Shown: positions 7,483-16,420 of the stretch, one piece after another
How the letters are laid out: each line of letters starts with the position of its first letter
Numbering within the stretch: the stretch's first letter is position 1
Assembly (NCBI RefSeq): GCF_030812415.1
Contig: NZ_JAUSST010000004.1
Span: 1-64,000, forward strand
Reading direction: 5' to 3'
Source of the DNA: Paenibacillus harenae
GTDB taxonomy: Bacteria; Bacillota; Bacilli; Paenibacillales; Paenibacillaceae
DNA length: 64,000 bases
Program-made: the position numbers and the translations under genes
The notes under the pieces: generated by a model
Told to the model about the DNA's origin: nothing
Databases searched by the model: none
The model's input: only the letters and a program-made list of their open reading frames with translations

Positions 7483-9087
7483 TTGTATAATTTGTTAGTC
7501 GTAGATGATGAGGAAATAGCGATTCGCGGCATAGAAAAAGGGATAGATTGGTCATCGCTGCCAATAGCTAATATTTACACCGCATACGATGTCGAAGAAG
7601 CGAGGGGAATGATAGCGGAGCACACGATACACATTGTTCTATCCGATATCGATATGCCGAATCAGAGCGGGGTTGATCTACTTGAGTGGGTGAACGAACA
7701 TTACCCGTCTACCGTTACTATATTCCTTACCGGACATGCCGACTTCAAGTATGCGCAGCAGGCCGTTCAGCTTGATTGCTTCGACTACTTGCTAAAGCCG
7801 ATTGACCATAACGTGTTGAAGGCATGCGTGAATAAAGCGCTGGACAAGGTGCGCGGTTTAGAGCAGCTAGCTAAAATCCGGGTAACCTACGATAAGTTTT
7901 ATGAGCAATGGAACAAACAGCTTCTTATCCTGATCGAACGGTTCTGGCAGGACGTATTGCACTATCGGCAGTCTGTGGCACAGCAGCATCTCGATTCAAC
8001 GATGCACACCTACGCATTACCGCTTTATGCAGATAGTCCTATAAGGGCAGTGCTTATCAGTATTGAGCAATGGCGGGAGGAATGGTCTGCACGTGATGAA
8101 GAAATTATGACGTACGGGGTTAAAAATGCCGCCGAAGAAATTATTCTTCAGGATGATTCAGGACATATTATTCAAGATGGCAATGGAATCTTGTACGCAC
8201 TCTTTTATAGCCCTAAGGATGAATATTCGGAAACGATAGCGGACAGATGCAAACAGTTTATCCATCAATGCAAAAATATGCTGCATTGCCATCTTTCCTG
8301 TTACATTGGAGAGGAAATGGAGGTCCGGCAAATTCGTACGGGCGTACAGTCGCTATTGGCGCTTGAGCGAAGCAATGTAAGTGCGACTTGCGCAGTCATT
8401 TTGGAGCGCGATCACAAAGGAACGCTTGAGAATACGGCTCCGCAGCAGGTTCATTTCACCGACTGGGCACTCCTGCTGGAATCAGGCAAGCAGACGGAGT
8501 TATCGATGCGCATTGATGAATGCTTCGATCAAATGCAAGAGAGCAAGGTCGATTATACGTACATGGCTTCCTTTTACTATGGCTTCATGAACATGCTGTT
8601 TCAATGGTTTAATAAAAAATCGGTACCAATGACCGATGTATTCGCGAATAAAGAGTGGGAGGTTGGCGAGAATGTCCTTAAATCGTTGTCACGGATGCGT
8701 GCGTGGACACAGCAGCTGAGCATGCAGGTAACCGAATACGCCAATCAGAACGGCAAGGACGTATCCCAAGTGGTGGAGAAAATTCAGCGGTATATGGAAG
8801 AAAATCTTGGAGAAGATTTCAGTCGTGAACAAGCAGCCGAGCACGTGTTTTTAAATCCGGCGTACTTGTCCCGCCTGTTTCGCAGAGAAACAGGCTTCTC
8901 GTTAACGGACTACTTGGTTAGACTTCGTATTACGAAGGCTCGTGTTGAGCTGGAGAAGACGAATAACCGCATCAGTGATATTGCCGTAGCGGTCGGTTAC
9001 GCTAATTTTTCGCATTTCTCCAAGCTATTTAAGAAGATGACCGGTCTGACACCGCAGGAATACCGGAAAAAGTATCAAGAGGTATAA
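7483..9087 (+). CDS. YesN-type response regulator, REC-AraC (cassette 1)
   Basis: This 534-residue transcription factor has an N-terminal receiver (acidic pair Asp8/Asp9, phosphoacceptor Asp55 in SDIDMPN, Lys in LLKPID about 105). A long middle region is not recognised. The C-terminal AraC/XylS double helix-turn-helix lies in the last 100 residues, including NPAYLSRLFRRETG and VGYANFSHFSKLFKKMTG. The start is TTG with GGAAGGAGA just upstream, 20 bases after the kinase stop. It probably activates the importer genes that follow. A terminator at 9120-9148 separates it from them, so they likely have their own controlled promoter. Confidence 0.93.
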   Translation: MYNLLVVDDEEIAIRGIEKGIDWSSLPIANIYTAYDVEEARGMIAEHTIHIVLSDIDMPNQSGVDLLEWVNEHYPSTVTIFLTGHADFKYAQQAVQLDCFDYLLKPIDHNVLKACVNKALDKVRGLEQLAKIRVTYDKFYEQWNKQLLILIERFWQDVLHYRQSVAQQHLDSTMHTYALPLYADSPIRAVLISIEQWREEWSARDEEIMTYGVKNAAEEIILQDDSGHIIQDGNGILYALFYSPKDEYSETIADRCKQFIHQCKNMLHCHLSCYIGEEMEVRQIRTGVQSLLALERSNVSATCAVILERDHKGTLENTAPQQVHFTDWALLLESGKQTELSMRIDECFDQMQESKVDYTYMASFYYGFMNMLFQWFNKKSVPMTDVFANKEWEVGENVLKSLSRMRAWTQQLSMQVTEYANQNGKDVSQVVEKIQRYMEENLGEDFSREQAAEHVFLNPAYLSRLFRRETGFSLTDYLVRLRITKARVELEKTNNRISDIAVAVGYANFSHFSKLFKKMTGLTPQEYRKKYQEV

Positions 9088-9119
9088 TAGAAAGTCACGA
9101 GACCGTTAAAAAGGTCACG

Positions 9120-9148
9120 GCGCCGACAGTTGACGGCGTCTTTTTTTT
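9120..9148 (+). terminator. terminator between regulator and importer of cassette 1
   Basis: GCGCCG at 9120-9125 and CGGCGT at 9134-9139 pair, followed by C and eight T. It lies 33 bases after the response regulator stop, so the two-component genes and the importer appear to be separate transcription units. Confidence 0.8.
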
Positions 9149-9207
9149 ATATAATTAAGCAAGAGAAAGCGGTTAACGTATTGGTAACGAGGAGGAGGGG
9201 GAAGGCG

Positions 9208-10185
9208 ATGGCTAAACAAACAACGGAAGCGGTATCTACCGTCTACATTCCAAAAATAAAAGCTGGGAAGAGATCTCAATTGGACATTTTCCGCAAGTAC
9301 TGGATGTTCTACTTGATGATGCTCCCGGCCATCGTACTGCTGGTGTTCAATAATTACATTCCCATGTTCGGCATCATTATCGCGTTCAAGAATATCAACT
9401 ACGCGGATGGTATACTGGGAAGCGCATGGAGCGGGCTTACAAACTTCGAATACTTATTTAAAACATCGGATGCATGGATTATTACTCGGAACACCTTATT
9501 GTATAACTCAGGCTTTATTATTTTAAATTTAGTTTTTCCGCTTGCATTTGCGATTATGCTGAACGAAATCAGAAGCCGATTTATGGCTAAGCTGCATCAA
9601 ACGGTTATGTTTCTTCCATACTTTCTGTCGATGGTCGTCATTAGCTATCTCGTATTTGGCTTCTTTAGCGATGAGCATGGCTACTTGAACACCTCGCTGC
9701 TCCCTGCGTTAGGACTTGAAAAGGTGCAATGGTACTTCACGCAAGAGGTTTGGCCGTATATTTTACCGCTTGTCAACACTTGGAAAAATATGGGTTATTT
9801 CACCGTTATCTATATGGCCGCCATTATCGGGATCGACGATGAGTATTATGAAGCGGCTACCATTGATGGGGCAAGCAAATGGAAGCAAATGACGAGCATA
9901 ACAATTCCGCTCATCATGCCGATCATTACGATTATGACGCTGCTTCAAATCGGGAAAATATTCAATGCTGACTTTGGTTTGTTTTTCCAGGTTCCAAGAG
10001 AATCTGGCGTATTATTCCCTGTTACGAATGTAATCGACACTTATGTATATCGTACGTTCCTGACAGTAGGCGATATCGGGTTATCCTCTGCGGCGGGCCT
10101 GCTGCAATCAGTCGTCGGGTTTACGCTGGTGTTTCTATCGAATTGGGTTGTACGGCGCATCAACAAGGATAACGCATTATTTTAA
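9208..10185 (+). CDS. sugar ABC transporter permease, LplB type (cassette 1)
   Basis: This is one of two membrane subunits of a carbohydrate importer. It has 325 residues and six transmembrane segments, the first at about 31-50 (YLMMLPAIVLLVFNNYI). The cytoplasmic EAA loop reads EAATIDGASKWKQM and docks the ATPase. The longest frame opens at a TTG in the preceding terminator; ATG 9208 is chosen because of the purine-rich GGAGGAGGGG at 9191-9200. It pairs with the LplC-type gene downstream and the lipoprotein at 11248. No ATPase gene accompanies it. Confidence 0.92.
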   Translation: MAKQTTEAVSTVYIPKIKAGKRSQLDIFRKYWMFYLMMLPAIVLLVFNNYIPMFGIIIAFKNINYADGILGSAWSGLTNFEYLFKTSDAWIITRNTLLYNSGFIILNLVFPLAFAIMLNEIRSRFMAKLHQTVMFLPYFLSMVVISYLVFGFFSDEHGYLNTSLLPALGLEKVQWYFTQEVWPYILPLVNTWKNMGYFTVIYMAAIIGIDDEYYEAATIDGASKWKQMTSITIPLIMPIITIMTLLQIGKIFNADFGLFFQVPRESGVLFPVTNVIDTYVYRTFLTVGDIGLSSAAGLLQSVVGFTLVFLSNWVVRRINKDNALF

Positions 10186-10231
10186 AATACAGGAACGTAT
10201 AAGATTCGTAAAACATTTGGAGGTGAACCCT

Positions 10232-11164
10232 ATGGAAGCAGCCGAGAAAATATCTTCCGGATCCAACCTGAAGAACCAGTTGTCGAAACCGGCTTCTCTA
10301 GGCATCAATATATTTTTCATCATCTATTCATTGCTGTGCATCGTTCCTCTCGTACTGATCGTTATGGTGTCCATCTCTGATGAAGGAACGGTCATAAGGG
10401 AAGGGTATCAATTTATACCTTCAAAGTTTAGTTCGGCAGCCTATCAATTCCTTTTTGAAGATGCAACCCAAATTTTTCGTTCGTATAGCATATCCATATT
10501 CGTGACCATCATTGGAACGACGCTAAGCTTGATCATCATGGCATTGTATGCATATCCGATTTCCAGAACAGACTTTCCGCATGCCAAGTTTTTCACCTTC
10601 TTCGTTTTTTTCACAATGCTGTTCTCGGGCGGACTTGTGCCTTGGTACTTGGTATACGTACAAATGCTTGATATAAAAGATACGTTGATGGCGCTTATTA
10701 TGCCGCTACTTGTAGCTGCATTCTTCGTCCTCATTATCCGGACGTTCTTTCAGACGACGATCCCTGCTGCAGTATTAGAATCGGCGAAAATTGACGGTGC
10801 AGGCGAATTAACCATATTTGTGAAAATTGTACTTCCGTTATCGCTTCCGGTACTGGCGACGGTTGCGCTCTTTCAAACGCTTACGTATTGGAATGATTGG
10901 TTTCTAAGCTTGGTGTTCATTACGAAGGATGCCAATATTACCGTTCAATATTTGATGTACAAGACAATGCTTAATATTCAATTCCTGGCGAATAACAGCA
11001 CGGCTGCGGCAGCCATCACAGCGGCAGGGGGAACATTCAAATTTCCGAGCGAGACGGTTAGGATGGCGATGGTTGTCGTCGGAATTGGACCCATTATATT
11101 CGCTTACCCGTTCTTTCAAAAATATTTTGTGAAAGGGCTGACCGTCGGCGCTGTTAAAGGCTGA
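10232..11164 (+). CDS. sugar ABC transporter permease, LplC/YtcP type (cassette 1)
   Basis: This second membrane subunit has 310 residues with six transmembrane segments and the EAA loop LESAKIDGAGELTI. The C-terminal ending FQKYFVKGLTVGAVKG is typical of LplC/MalG-like permeases. ATG 10232 has GGAGG at 10219-10223; the frame opens further upstream inside the LplB gene but without an RBS. It follows the partner permease by 46 bases. Confidence 0.92.
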   Translation: MEAAEKISSGSNLKNQLSKPASLGINIFFIIYSLLCIVPLVLIVMVSISDEGTVIREGYQFIPSKFSSAAYQFLFEDATQIFRSYSISIFVTIIGTTLSLIIMALYAYPISRTDFPHAKFFTFFVFFTMLFSGGLVPWYLVYVQMLDIKDTLMALIMPLLVAAFFVLIIRTFFQTTIPAAVLESAKIDGAGELTIFVKIVLPLSLPVLATVALFQTLTYWNDWFLSLVFITKDANITVQYLMYKTMLNIQFLANNSTAAAAITAAGGTFKFPSETVRMAMVVVGIGPIIFAYPFFQKYFVKGLTVGAVKG

Positions 11165-11174
11165 TTAGAGGATT

Positions 11175-11208
11175 AGCCAACGATTGGCTGTAACCGGCAA
11201 TGCCGGTT
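11175..11208 (+). other. twin intercistronic hairpins before the lipoprotein gene
   Basis: Two perfect short inverted repeats stand side by side: AGCCAA/TTGGCT (11175-11189) and AACCGGCA/TGCCGGTT (11192-11208). They lie between the LplC-type permease and the binding-protein gene and have no T tract. Such structures often stabilise a processed binding-protein mRNA; that role here is inference. Confidence 0.5.
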
Positions 11209-11247
11209 GAGCATATAAACCTATATCTTGAGGGAGGTCCACCTGTT

Positions 11248-12780
11248 ATGAAGCACATTAAACAAAAAACATCCATGCTTCTTTTGTTGATGATGACCAT
11301 CGTATTAGTTGTATCGGCTTGCTCAGGCAACGGCGCTAAAAACAATCCGGAGCCTGCGAATGAAAACGAGCCAACTGCAGCACCAGGAAACGCAGCAACA
11401 TCAGAACTTAAGCCATATAAAATATCTTTGGTTTACCCGGGTACACCGCAAAAGGATGAGACTAAAGTCGAAGATGCTTTGAATAAGCTTCTTACGGAAA
11501 AAATAAATGCAACGATCGATCTTATGCCGATTGATTGGGGCGCGTGGGAAGATAAAATCAACTTAATGATTGCTTCGCGCGAAGAGGTAGATATTATTTT
11601 CACGGCGCAATGGAACGGACACGCTAAAAATGTCGGCAAAGGCGCGTTTATTGAACTTGGCGAGCTTATCGATAAGTATGGTCAGGGGATCAAGGATTCT
11701 CTAGATCCGGCATTCCTCGAAGGCGCGAAAATCAACGGCAAAAACTATGGGGTACCAACAAACAAGGAGCTTGCTGCAGCAGGCGGCATCGTATACCGCA
11801 AAGATATTGCCGATGAGCTCGGTATCGATATGAGCAATGTAAAAACGCCCCAAGATCTGGATGCCGTATACGCGATTGTAAAAGAAAAGAAACCTGAATT
11901 AACGCCGCTGTATACAACGGCCGGCACATTTAACTCACACTTCTTTGCCAATTATGATTTCTTGGGCGATTCCACGATTCCTGGCGCAATCCTGAAGGAC
12001 CAAGATGCTACAACAGTAATGTCAGTAGAACAGATAGACCGCTACAAGGAATATTTGAATCTGACTCGCGATTTCTTCAAGAAGGGCTACATTAATGCGG
12101 ACGCGGCAACAACACAGGTGTCTTCCGGAGATGCATGGAAGGCCGGTACTGTATTCTCTACAATCGAGCCAATGAAACCGGGGAAAGATGCTGAAATTGC
12201 GAGCGCTGCTAATTTAACTGGCAAGCTTGCCCAAATCACCATGACGGAAAAAACGGTTGCAACATCGGAAACGGCGGGGTCGATGCTTGGTATTTCCTCA
12301 ACGTCCAAGGATCCGGCACGTGCGATGATGCTGATTAACCTATTGCATACGGACAAAGAAATTAACAATCTTCTCAATTTCGGTATCGAGGGCGATCACT
12401 ATACACGATCTGGCGAAATTATAACAGCAACAGACAATACACCTAATTACAATCCGGGCTCCGCATGGATGTTCGGAAGTCAGTTCCTCAACTATGTATG
12501 GAATACCGAGGATCCGGAAAAATGGGCGAAATTCAAGGAGTTTAACCAGAATGCAAAGGTATCCCCGGCACTTGGCTTCGTATTTGACAGCGAGCCTGTG
12601 AAAGCTGAAGTCGGCGCTATTGCCAACGTCATTAAACAGTACCAAAGAGCGCTTGAAACAGGTTCTGTTGACGTTGACAAAGTTCTCCCCGAATATGAAG
12701 AAAAGCTGAAGGCTGCGGGCTTAGACAAAGTCGTTGCAGAGAAGCAAAAGCAATACGACGCTTTTCTTGCAAGCAAGTAA
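11248..12780 (+). CDS. extracellular substrate-binding lipoprotein (cassette 1)
   Basis: This 510-residue solute-binding protein captures the substrate outside the cell for the LplBC-type permeases. A lipoprotein signal peptide (KHIKQKTSMLLLLMMTIVLV) ends in the lipobox VSAC, with Cys at about 25. A Pro/Glu/Asn-rich linker and a two-lobed family 1-like fold follow. ATG 11248 is selected by AGGGAGG at 11231-11237; the frame is open from 11200. The C-terminal half resembles the lipoproteins (DUF3502-type) that accompany LplBC permeases. Substrate unknown, probably an oligosaccharide. Confidence 0.9.
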   Translation: MKHIKQKTSMLLLLMMTIVLVVSACSGNGAKNNPEPANENEPTAAPGNAATSELKPYKISLVYPGTPQKDETKVEDALNKLLTEKINATIDLMPIDWGAWEDKINLMIASREEVDIIFTAQWNGHAKNVGKGAFIELGELIDKYGQGIKDSLDPAFLEGAKINGKNYGVPTNKELAAAGGIVYRKDIADELGIDMSNVKTPQDLDAVYAIVKEKKPELTPLYTTAGTFNSHFFANYDFLGDSTIPGAILKDQDATTVMSVEQIDRYKEYLNLTRDFFKKGYINADAATTQVSSGDAWKAGTVFSTIEPMKPGKDAEIASAANLTGKLAQITMTEKTVATSETAGSMLGISSTSKDPARAMMLINLLHTDKEINNLLNFGIEGDHYTRSGEIITATDNTPNYNPGSAWMFGSQFLNYVWNTEDPEKWAKFKEFNQNAKVSPALGFVFDSEPVKAEVGAIANVIKQYQRALETGSVDVDKVLPEYEEKLKAAGLDKVVAEKQKQYDAFLASK

Positions 12781-12799
12781 TCGATAGCTGCAAAAGAGT

Positions 12800-12842
12800 G
12801 AAGAGACCCGCACCTGATAGAAGGTGTGGGTTCTTCGTTTTT
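12800..12842 (+). terminator. terminator after cassette 1
   Basis: The arms GAAG...ACCCGCACCT and AGGTGTGGGT...CTTC form a long hairpin over a short loop and are followed by GTTTTTC. It lies 20 bases after the lipoprotein stop. Confidence 0.85.
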
Positions 12843-12860
12843 CACCAATAGTCGTAATGC

Positions 12861-12882
12861 TAACTCGACTAAGGTCTAGTTA
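12861..12882. promoter_or_regulatory. inverted repeat upstream of the envelope-stress operon
   Basis: TAACTCGA and TCTAGTTA pair at 7 of 8 positions around a short centre, about 130 bases upstream of the first gene of the PspA/PspC operon. It is the only clear dyad in this gap and could be a binding site for the LuxR-type regulator encoded at 16421. No good match to a sigma-A promoter was found nearby. Confidence 0.3.
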
Positions 12883-13014
12883 AGAAACCGCCGAAAGTCC
12901 GTTTTAACCTATTGAAAAAAAACCTAAACTAAGTACATAGGCAAGAGCAATACAAACGCAGCTTAGAAACAAAGAAAGAAACCAAACAAATTACGGAAAG
13001 AGGTGAACTAAGCT

Positions 13015-13308
13015 ATGAACGGAAAAAGCGCGTTGGGCGTCCTGCTCGTGGCAGTCGGCGGGATTGCAGTACTTAAGTTTATCGGCATTAACTTCGGAGC
13101 GATATTCGGTCTCCTGCTTCCATTCATTCTAATCGGCTTCGGTATTCTAGGCTGGGTGAACGGGAAGAAAATTATCGGCGGTGTACTTGCTGCAATCGGC
13201 GGACTTATGCTACTAGGCAAAATGGGCGGCATCCTGATGCTCCTGCTCGCGATCGGCGCGATCGTATGGGGCGTATCGATGGTTAAGAAAAGCAGACACG
13301 GCTATTAA
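13015..13308 (+). CDS. small membrane protein with LiaI/LiaF-type transmembrane region
   Basis: This 97-residue protein is almost wholly hydrophobic, with about four short membrane segments rich in Gly, Ile and Leu (for example GILGWVNGKKIIGGVLAAIGG) and a basic end KKSRHGY. The pattern matches the LiaI-LiaF-like transmembrane domain (DUF5668-type). GAAAGAGGTG about ten bases upstream supports the ATG. It heads an operon with two PspA-family proteins and a PspC protein, so a role in holding PspA at the membrane is plausible by analogy with LiaI and LiaH. That role is inference. Confidence 0.75.
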   Translation: MNGKSALGVLLVAVGGIAVLKFIGINFGAIFGLLLPFILIGFGILGWVNGKKIIGGVLAAIGGLMLLGKMGGILMLLLAIGAIVWGVSMVKKSRHGY

Positions 13309-13345
13309 TCGATAGCGGATGATTATAGATAGGAGGGTACAGTAG

Positions 13346-14032
13346 ATGAGCATTATGCGAAGAGTACGCGACATTACGGTCGCTACCTTGAATGAAAGAT
13401 TAGAGAAAGCGGAAGACCCGGTTCGGTTGATTGATCAGTTTCTATGGTCGACGCGGGAAGACATTATCCAAGCCGAGAAGCTGTACCAGCAATACGCCGG
13501 ACATAGCAACCATCTGAAAGCGCAATGGCTGCAAGCCGAACAACAGAAGGAACGGCGCGAGCAACAAGCGCTGACAGCCCTGAAGGCAGGCGAGGAGCAG
13601 CTAGCGCGGATTGCCCTGCATGAGAAAGCAAGCTGCGAGGAGCGCTCGACTCAGTATCGTGAGCTGTTCGAGCAAAGCAGACAAAATACAATCGATCTGG
13701 AAGAGCAGCTTCGCCAGATGCGAAGCGAATACCAGACGGTATACGACAAGCGCGAATATTACGCTGCACGGATGGAGTCGCTTAGACTTCAGCAACGGAT
13801 GAACAGCCGTTACGGCGGCGCATACGGCGAGCAAGGCGTTCAGCCGGGTGCTGTGTTCAGAAAGCTCGAAGATCGCATTAGCGACATGGAGCAAGAAGCG
13901 AAGAGCTTGCGCGACGTTCGCCGAATGGGACAGGAGTTTCTGTCCGATGCAGGAAGCACCGTTCAATCTGTAATAGAAAGGGAGCTTCAGCAACTAAAAC
14001 GGAAGCTTGAGAAGGAAGGTTGGTCGTCTTGA
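13346..14032 (+). CDS. PspA/IM30 family phage-shock protein, first copy
   Basis: This 228-residue, almost entirely helical protein fits PspA/LiaH/IM30, peripheral membrane proteins that oligomerise and protect a damaged membrane. The opening SIMRRVRDITVATLNERLEK, then EDPVRLIDQFL, is the family N-terminal amphipathic helix region. Long Glu/Gln/Arg-rich coiled coils follow. AGGAGGG stands upstream of ATG 13346. It is more divergent from typical PspA than the second copy at 14543. Its stop overlaps the TTG start of the PspC gene, so translation is coupled. Confidence 0.87.
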   Translation: MSIMRRVRDITVATLNERLEKAEDPVRLIDQFLWSTREDIIQAEKLYQQYAGHSNHLKAQWLQAEQQKERREQQALTALKAGEEQLARIALHEKASCEERSTQYRELFEQSRQNTIDLEEQLRQMRSEYQTVYDKREYYAARMESLRLQQRMNSRYGGAYGEQGVQPGAVFRKLEDRISDMEQEAKSLRDVRRMGQEFLSDAGSTVQSVIERELQQLKRKLEKEGWSS

Positions 14033-14538
14033 AAAAATTGTACCGATTAAGGCAAGAGAAGATGCTGTTCGGCCTTTGCGGCGGAATAGCGAGAATGCTC
14101 AATGTCGATGCAACATTGCTGAGGATTCTGCTAGTCGTTGTAACGATATTGTCGGGCGGCGCGCCTATACTGGTCTACTTGATCGCAGCGCTCGTCGTAC
14201 CGAAAGAGCCCCCGATCTATTCGGATTACGGCCCGCATGGTTTCAATAACGGCTTTGGCGGCGGTTTCCATCCCGGCGGCTACAACCAAGGCGGATACAA
14301 TAACGGCTTCGGCGGCAACGCGAACGGCAACGGTCAATTCGGAACGCCTTCAAGCTACGGCGGTCCTTATAAGAACCCGCCGCAACAGCCTGGCACATGG
14401 AACGATCCGCAGCATAACGCAGCACCTGCGAGCGGCTCGCAGTTCGATAGCATGATGGACGATTTGGAGAAAAAAGCGCTCCGACGCGAAATTGATGAAT
14501 TGAAAGCCAAACTTGCTCAATACGAGAAGGGAGAATAA
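14029..14538 (+). CDS. pspC: PspC domain protein
   Basis: The 169-residue protein begins with the PspC domain: [20 protein letters not shown], then one strong membrane helix at about 30-55 ([14 protein letters not shown]...[10 protein letters not shown]). A long Gly/Asn/Tyr/Pro-rich, probably disordered stretch follows (about 65-130), ending in a charged coiled coil [20 protein letters not shown]. The tail thus has a potential PspA-like helix. TTG 14029 overlaps the pspA stop (TTGA) and has GGAAGG at 14013-14018; a TTG at 14020 is the alternative. Known PspC proteins act as membrane sensors and partners of PspA. Confidence 0.88.
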   Translation: MKKLYRLRQEKMLFGLCGGIARMLNVDATLLRILLVVVTILSGGAPILVYLIAALVVPKEPPIYSDYGPHGFNNGFGGGFHPGGYNQGGYNNGFGGNANGNGQFGTPSSYGGPYKNPPQQPGTWNDPQHNAAPASGSQFDSMMDDLEKKALRREIDELKAKLAQYEKGE

Positions 14539-14542
14539 CAAA

Positions 14543-15256
14543 ATGGGAATTTTCAAACGCATGAAAGACATGACGAAGGCAACGGTAAACGAGGCTCTTG
14601 ATAAGATAGAAGATCCGGTAATTATGCTTAACCAATACTTGCGCGATATGGAATCCGAGATTCACCAGGCGGAAGTAACGGTCGCGAAGCAAATGGCGAA
14701 TGAGCGCCGCATGAAGCAGCGCTTGGAAGAAACGGTCCGTAACGTAGGCGACCGCGAATCGAAGGCAGAGGCAGCGCTTCGCGCAGGCCAAGAGGAGCTT
14801 GCCCGCAAGCTGCTTGAAGAGAAGCTGTATTTCGACCAGAAGGTTGGCGAATACACGGAACTGCATGCGCAAGCGAAGACGCAAGCGGACGGTTTAATGC
14901 AGCAGCTTCATACGATGAAGGATGAGTTCTACCAGCTTCGCAACAAGCGCAACGAGCTCGCATCCCGTGCACAAGTGGCGAAAGCTCAGAAGCAAATGGC
15001 TCAACTGGCTTCCGACCATACGATTGACAGCGGCACGGCATCCCGCGGCTTCTACCGCATGGAAGAGAAAATCATGCAGCTGGAAGCGGAAGCCGACGTG
15101 CTTCGTACGCCATACGGCGCCAGCGGCCAGACGCTGACTGTTAGCGCAGCCGATTTGGAGAAGAAGCATAAGGTTGACGAACAGCTTCAAGCGCTTAAGG
15201 ATAAGCTTGGCGCAGCTAGCGCACCAAGCTTAACCAAGGAAGAGACAGCAGAATAA
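14543..15256 (+). CDS. pspA: PspA/IM30 family protein, second copy
   Basis: This 237-residue protein is the more canonical PspA of the pair: [35 protein letters not shown], then continuous coiled coil ([18 protein letters not shown] and others). ATG 14543 is chosen because of AAGGGAG at 14528-14534; the frame is open from 14513. It starts 4 bases after the pspC stop. A hairpin separates it from the two-component genes downstream. Confidence 0.92.
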   Translation: MGIFKRMKDMTKATVNEALDKIEDPVIMLNQYLRDMESEIHQAEVTVAKQMANERRMKQRLEETVRNVGDRESKAEAALRAGQEELARKLLEEKLYFDQKVGEYTELHAQAKTQADGLMQQLHTMKDEFYQLRNKRNELASRAQVAKAQKQMAQLASDHTIDSGTASRGFYRMEEKIMQLEAEADVLRTPYGASGQTLTVSAADLEKKHKVDEQLQALKDKLGAASAPSLTKEETAE

Positions 15257-15276
15257 TATAGATCTGCCGACAGGGA

Positions 15277-15316
15277 GAAGCGGACCGTTCACACGGTCTG
15301 CTCTTCTTGCTTGTGC
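15277..15316 (+). terminator. imperfect hairpin, probable terminator or attenuator
   Basis: AGAAGCGGACCG pairs imperfectly with CGGTCTGCTCTTCT over the loop TTCACA, and CTTGCTTG follows. It lies between the second pspA and the sensor kinase gene and could set a lower expression of the latter. Confidence 0.5.
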
Positions 15317-15356
15317 GCCATTACGGGTATACTGTTACATAGAGGATGTGAGCAGA

Positions 15357-16340
15357 ATGGAACGAGGGAAGCCAATCAACGGTAACGATACAAATCATAC
15401 AGCCCGCAAGCGGAAAATAACGGAGACTATTCTGTGGCTTCTCATCATAGTCAGCTTGGTTGTTATTATGCTTCAGGGGATTGGCTATGTAGAACTGTTC
15501 ACGCTTCAAGGCAAGTGGGCAATTATCGGTCTTATTGTTATCGGCGTAGCGCTTGCAGCGGCAGCTATTAACGGTTATTTGCAGAACTCGAAGCTGAAGG
15601 AATCGATCAAGAGGTTGACCGAGCAGCAGATGAAGCGTCGATTCAATGTGACGCTGGATAATGAAGAGCAAGCGACGCGAGAGATGAGCGAGCAGGCACA
15701 GTCCGATCCGGCGTGGACGGAGAAGGTCAAGTTCTCCGCCGTCATCGAGGAGCGGCAGCGGCTTGCCCGCGAGCTTCACGATGCGGTAAGCCAGCAGTTG
15801 TTCGCGATCTCGATGACGGCGACGGCCGTGAGCCGCACGATCGAGCGCGACTGGAGCCGCGCCAAGCGCCAGGTACAGCTGATCGAGGAGATGGCGGCGG
15901 TCGCCCAGTCCGAGATGAGGGCTTTGCTTCTGCATCTGCGCCCCGTCCATCTGGATGGCAAAAACCTCGGACAAGCACTTGCCGCGCTCATAGAGGAACT
16001 GCTGCAAAAGGTGCCTATGACGATTTCGCTCGAGGTCGACGAGTCGATCGTGTTGAATCCGCAGGCGGAGGATCACTTATTCCGCATTGCACAGGAGGCG
16101 CTCTCCAACACGCTTCGCCATTCAAAGGCCGAGCGAATGGAAATTAAGCTCTTGCGCAGTGATGGAGGCGTCCAGATGATTCTAAGCGACAGCGGCGTAG
16201 GCTTCGATCTGGAAGCGAAGAAGCAGACATCCTATGGGCTGCTCACAATGGAAGAGCGCGTGAATGAGCTTGGCGGATCGCTTAAGATGACATCCAAAGT
16301 TGGCGAAGGAACGCATATCTTTATTTGGGTGCCAGCTTAA
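15357..16340 (+). CDS. LiaS-like sensor histidine kinase (NarL group)
   Basis: This 327-residue intramembrane-sensing kinase has two transmembrane helices (about 21-44 and 51-71) joined by a very short outside loop. A linker, a HisKA_3 dimerisation domain with His141 in ARELHDAVSQQLF, and a HATPase_c domain with ALSNTLRHSKA and SDSGVGFDL follow. That layout matches LiaS/VraS. ATG 15357 is preferred over GTG 15348 because AGAGG at 15341-15345 is too near the GTG. The LuxR-type regulator at 16421 is its partner. No LiaF homologue is encoded next to it, which is unusual for LiaS-type kinases. Confidence 0.88.
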   Translation: MERGKPINGNDTNHTARKRKITETILWLLIIVSLVVIMLQGIGYVELFTLQGKWAIIGLIVIGVALAAAAINGYLQNSKLKESIKRLTEQQMKRRFNVTLDNEEQATREMSEQAQSDPAWTEKVKFSAVIEERQRLARELHDAVSQQLFAISMTATAVSRTIERDWSRAKRQVQLIEEMAAVAQSEMRALLLHLRPVHLDGKNLGQALAALIEELLQKVPMTISLEVDESIVLNPQAEDHLFRIAQEALSNTLRHSKAERMEIKLLRSDGGVQMILSDSGVGFDLEAKKQTSYGLLTMEERVNELGGSLKMTSKVGEGTHIFIWVPA

Positions 16341-16420
16341 GCGTAGCGTCGGAATCCGTTTTGACTGTTGCAAGATAAGGTTAGCATCGTATATTTTAGA
16401 TAGATAGAGGTGGTGAAAGT

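Noticed and set aside
9130..9207. Upstream TTG as start of the LplB-type permease
   Set aside because: It lies inside the loop of the terminator at 9120-9148. ATG 9208 has a strong RBS and gives the normal family N-terminus.
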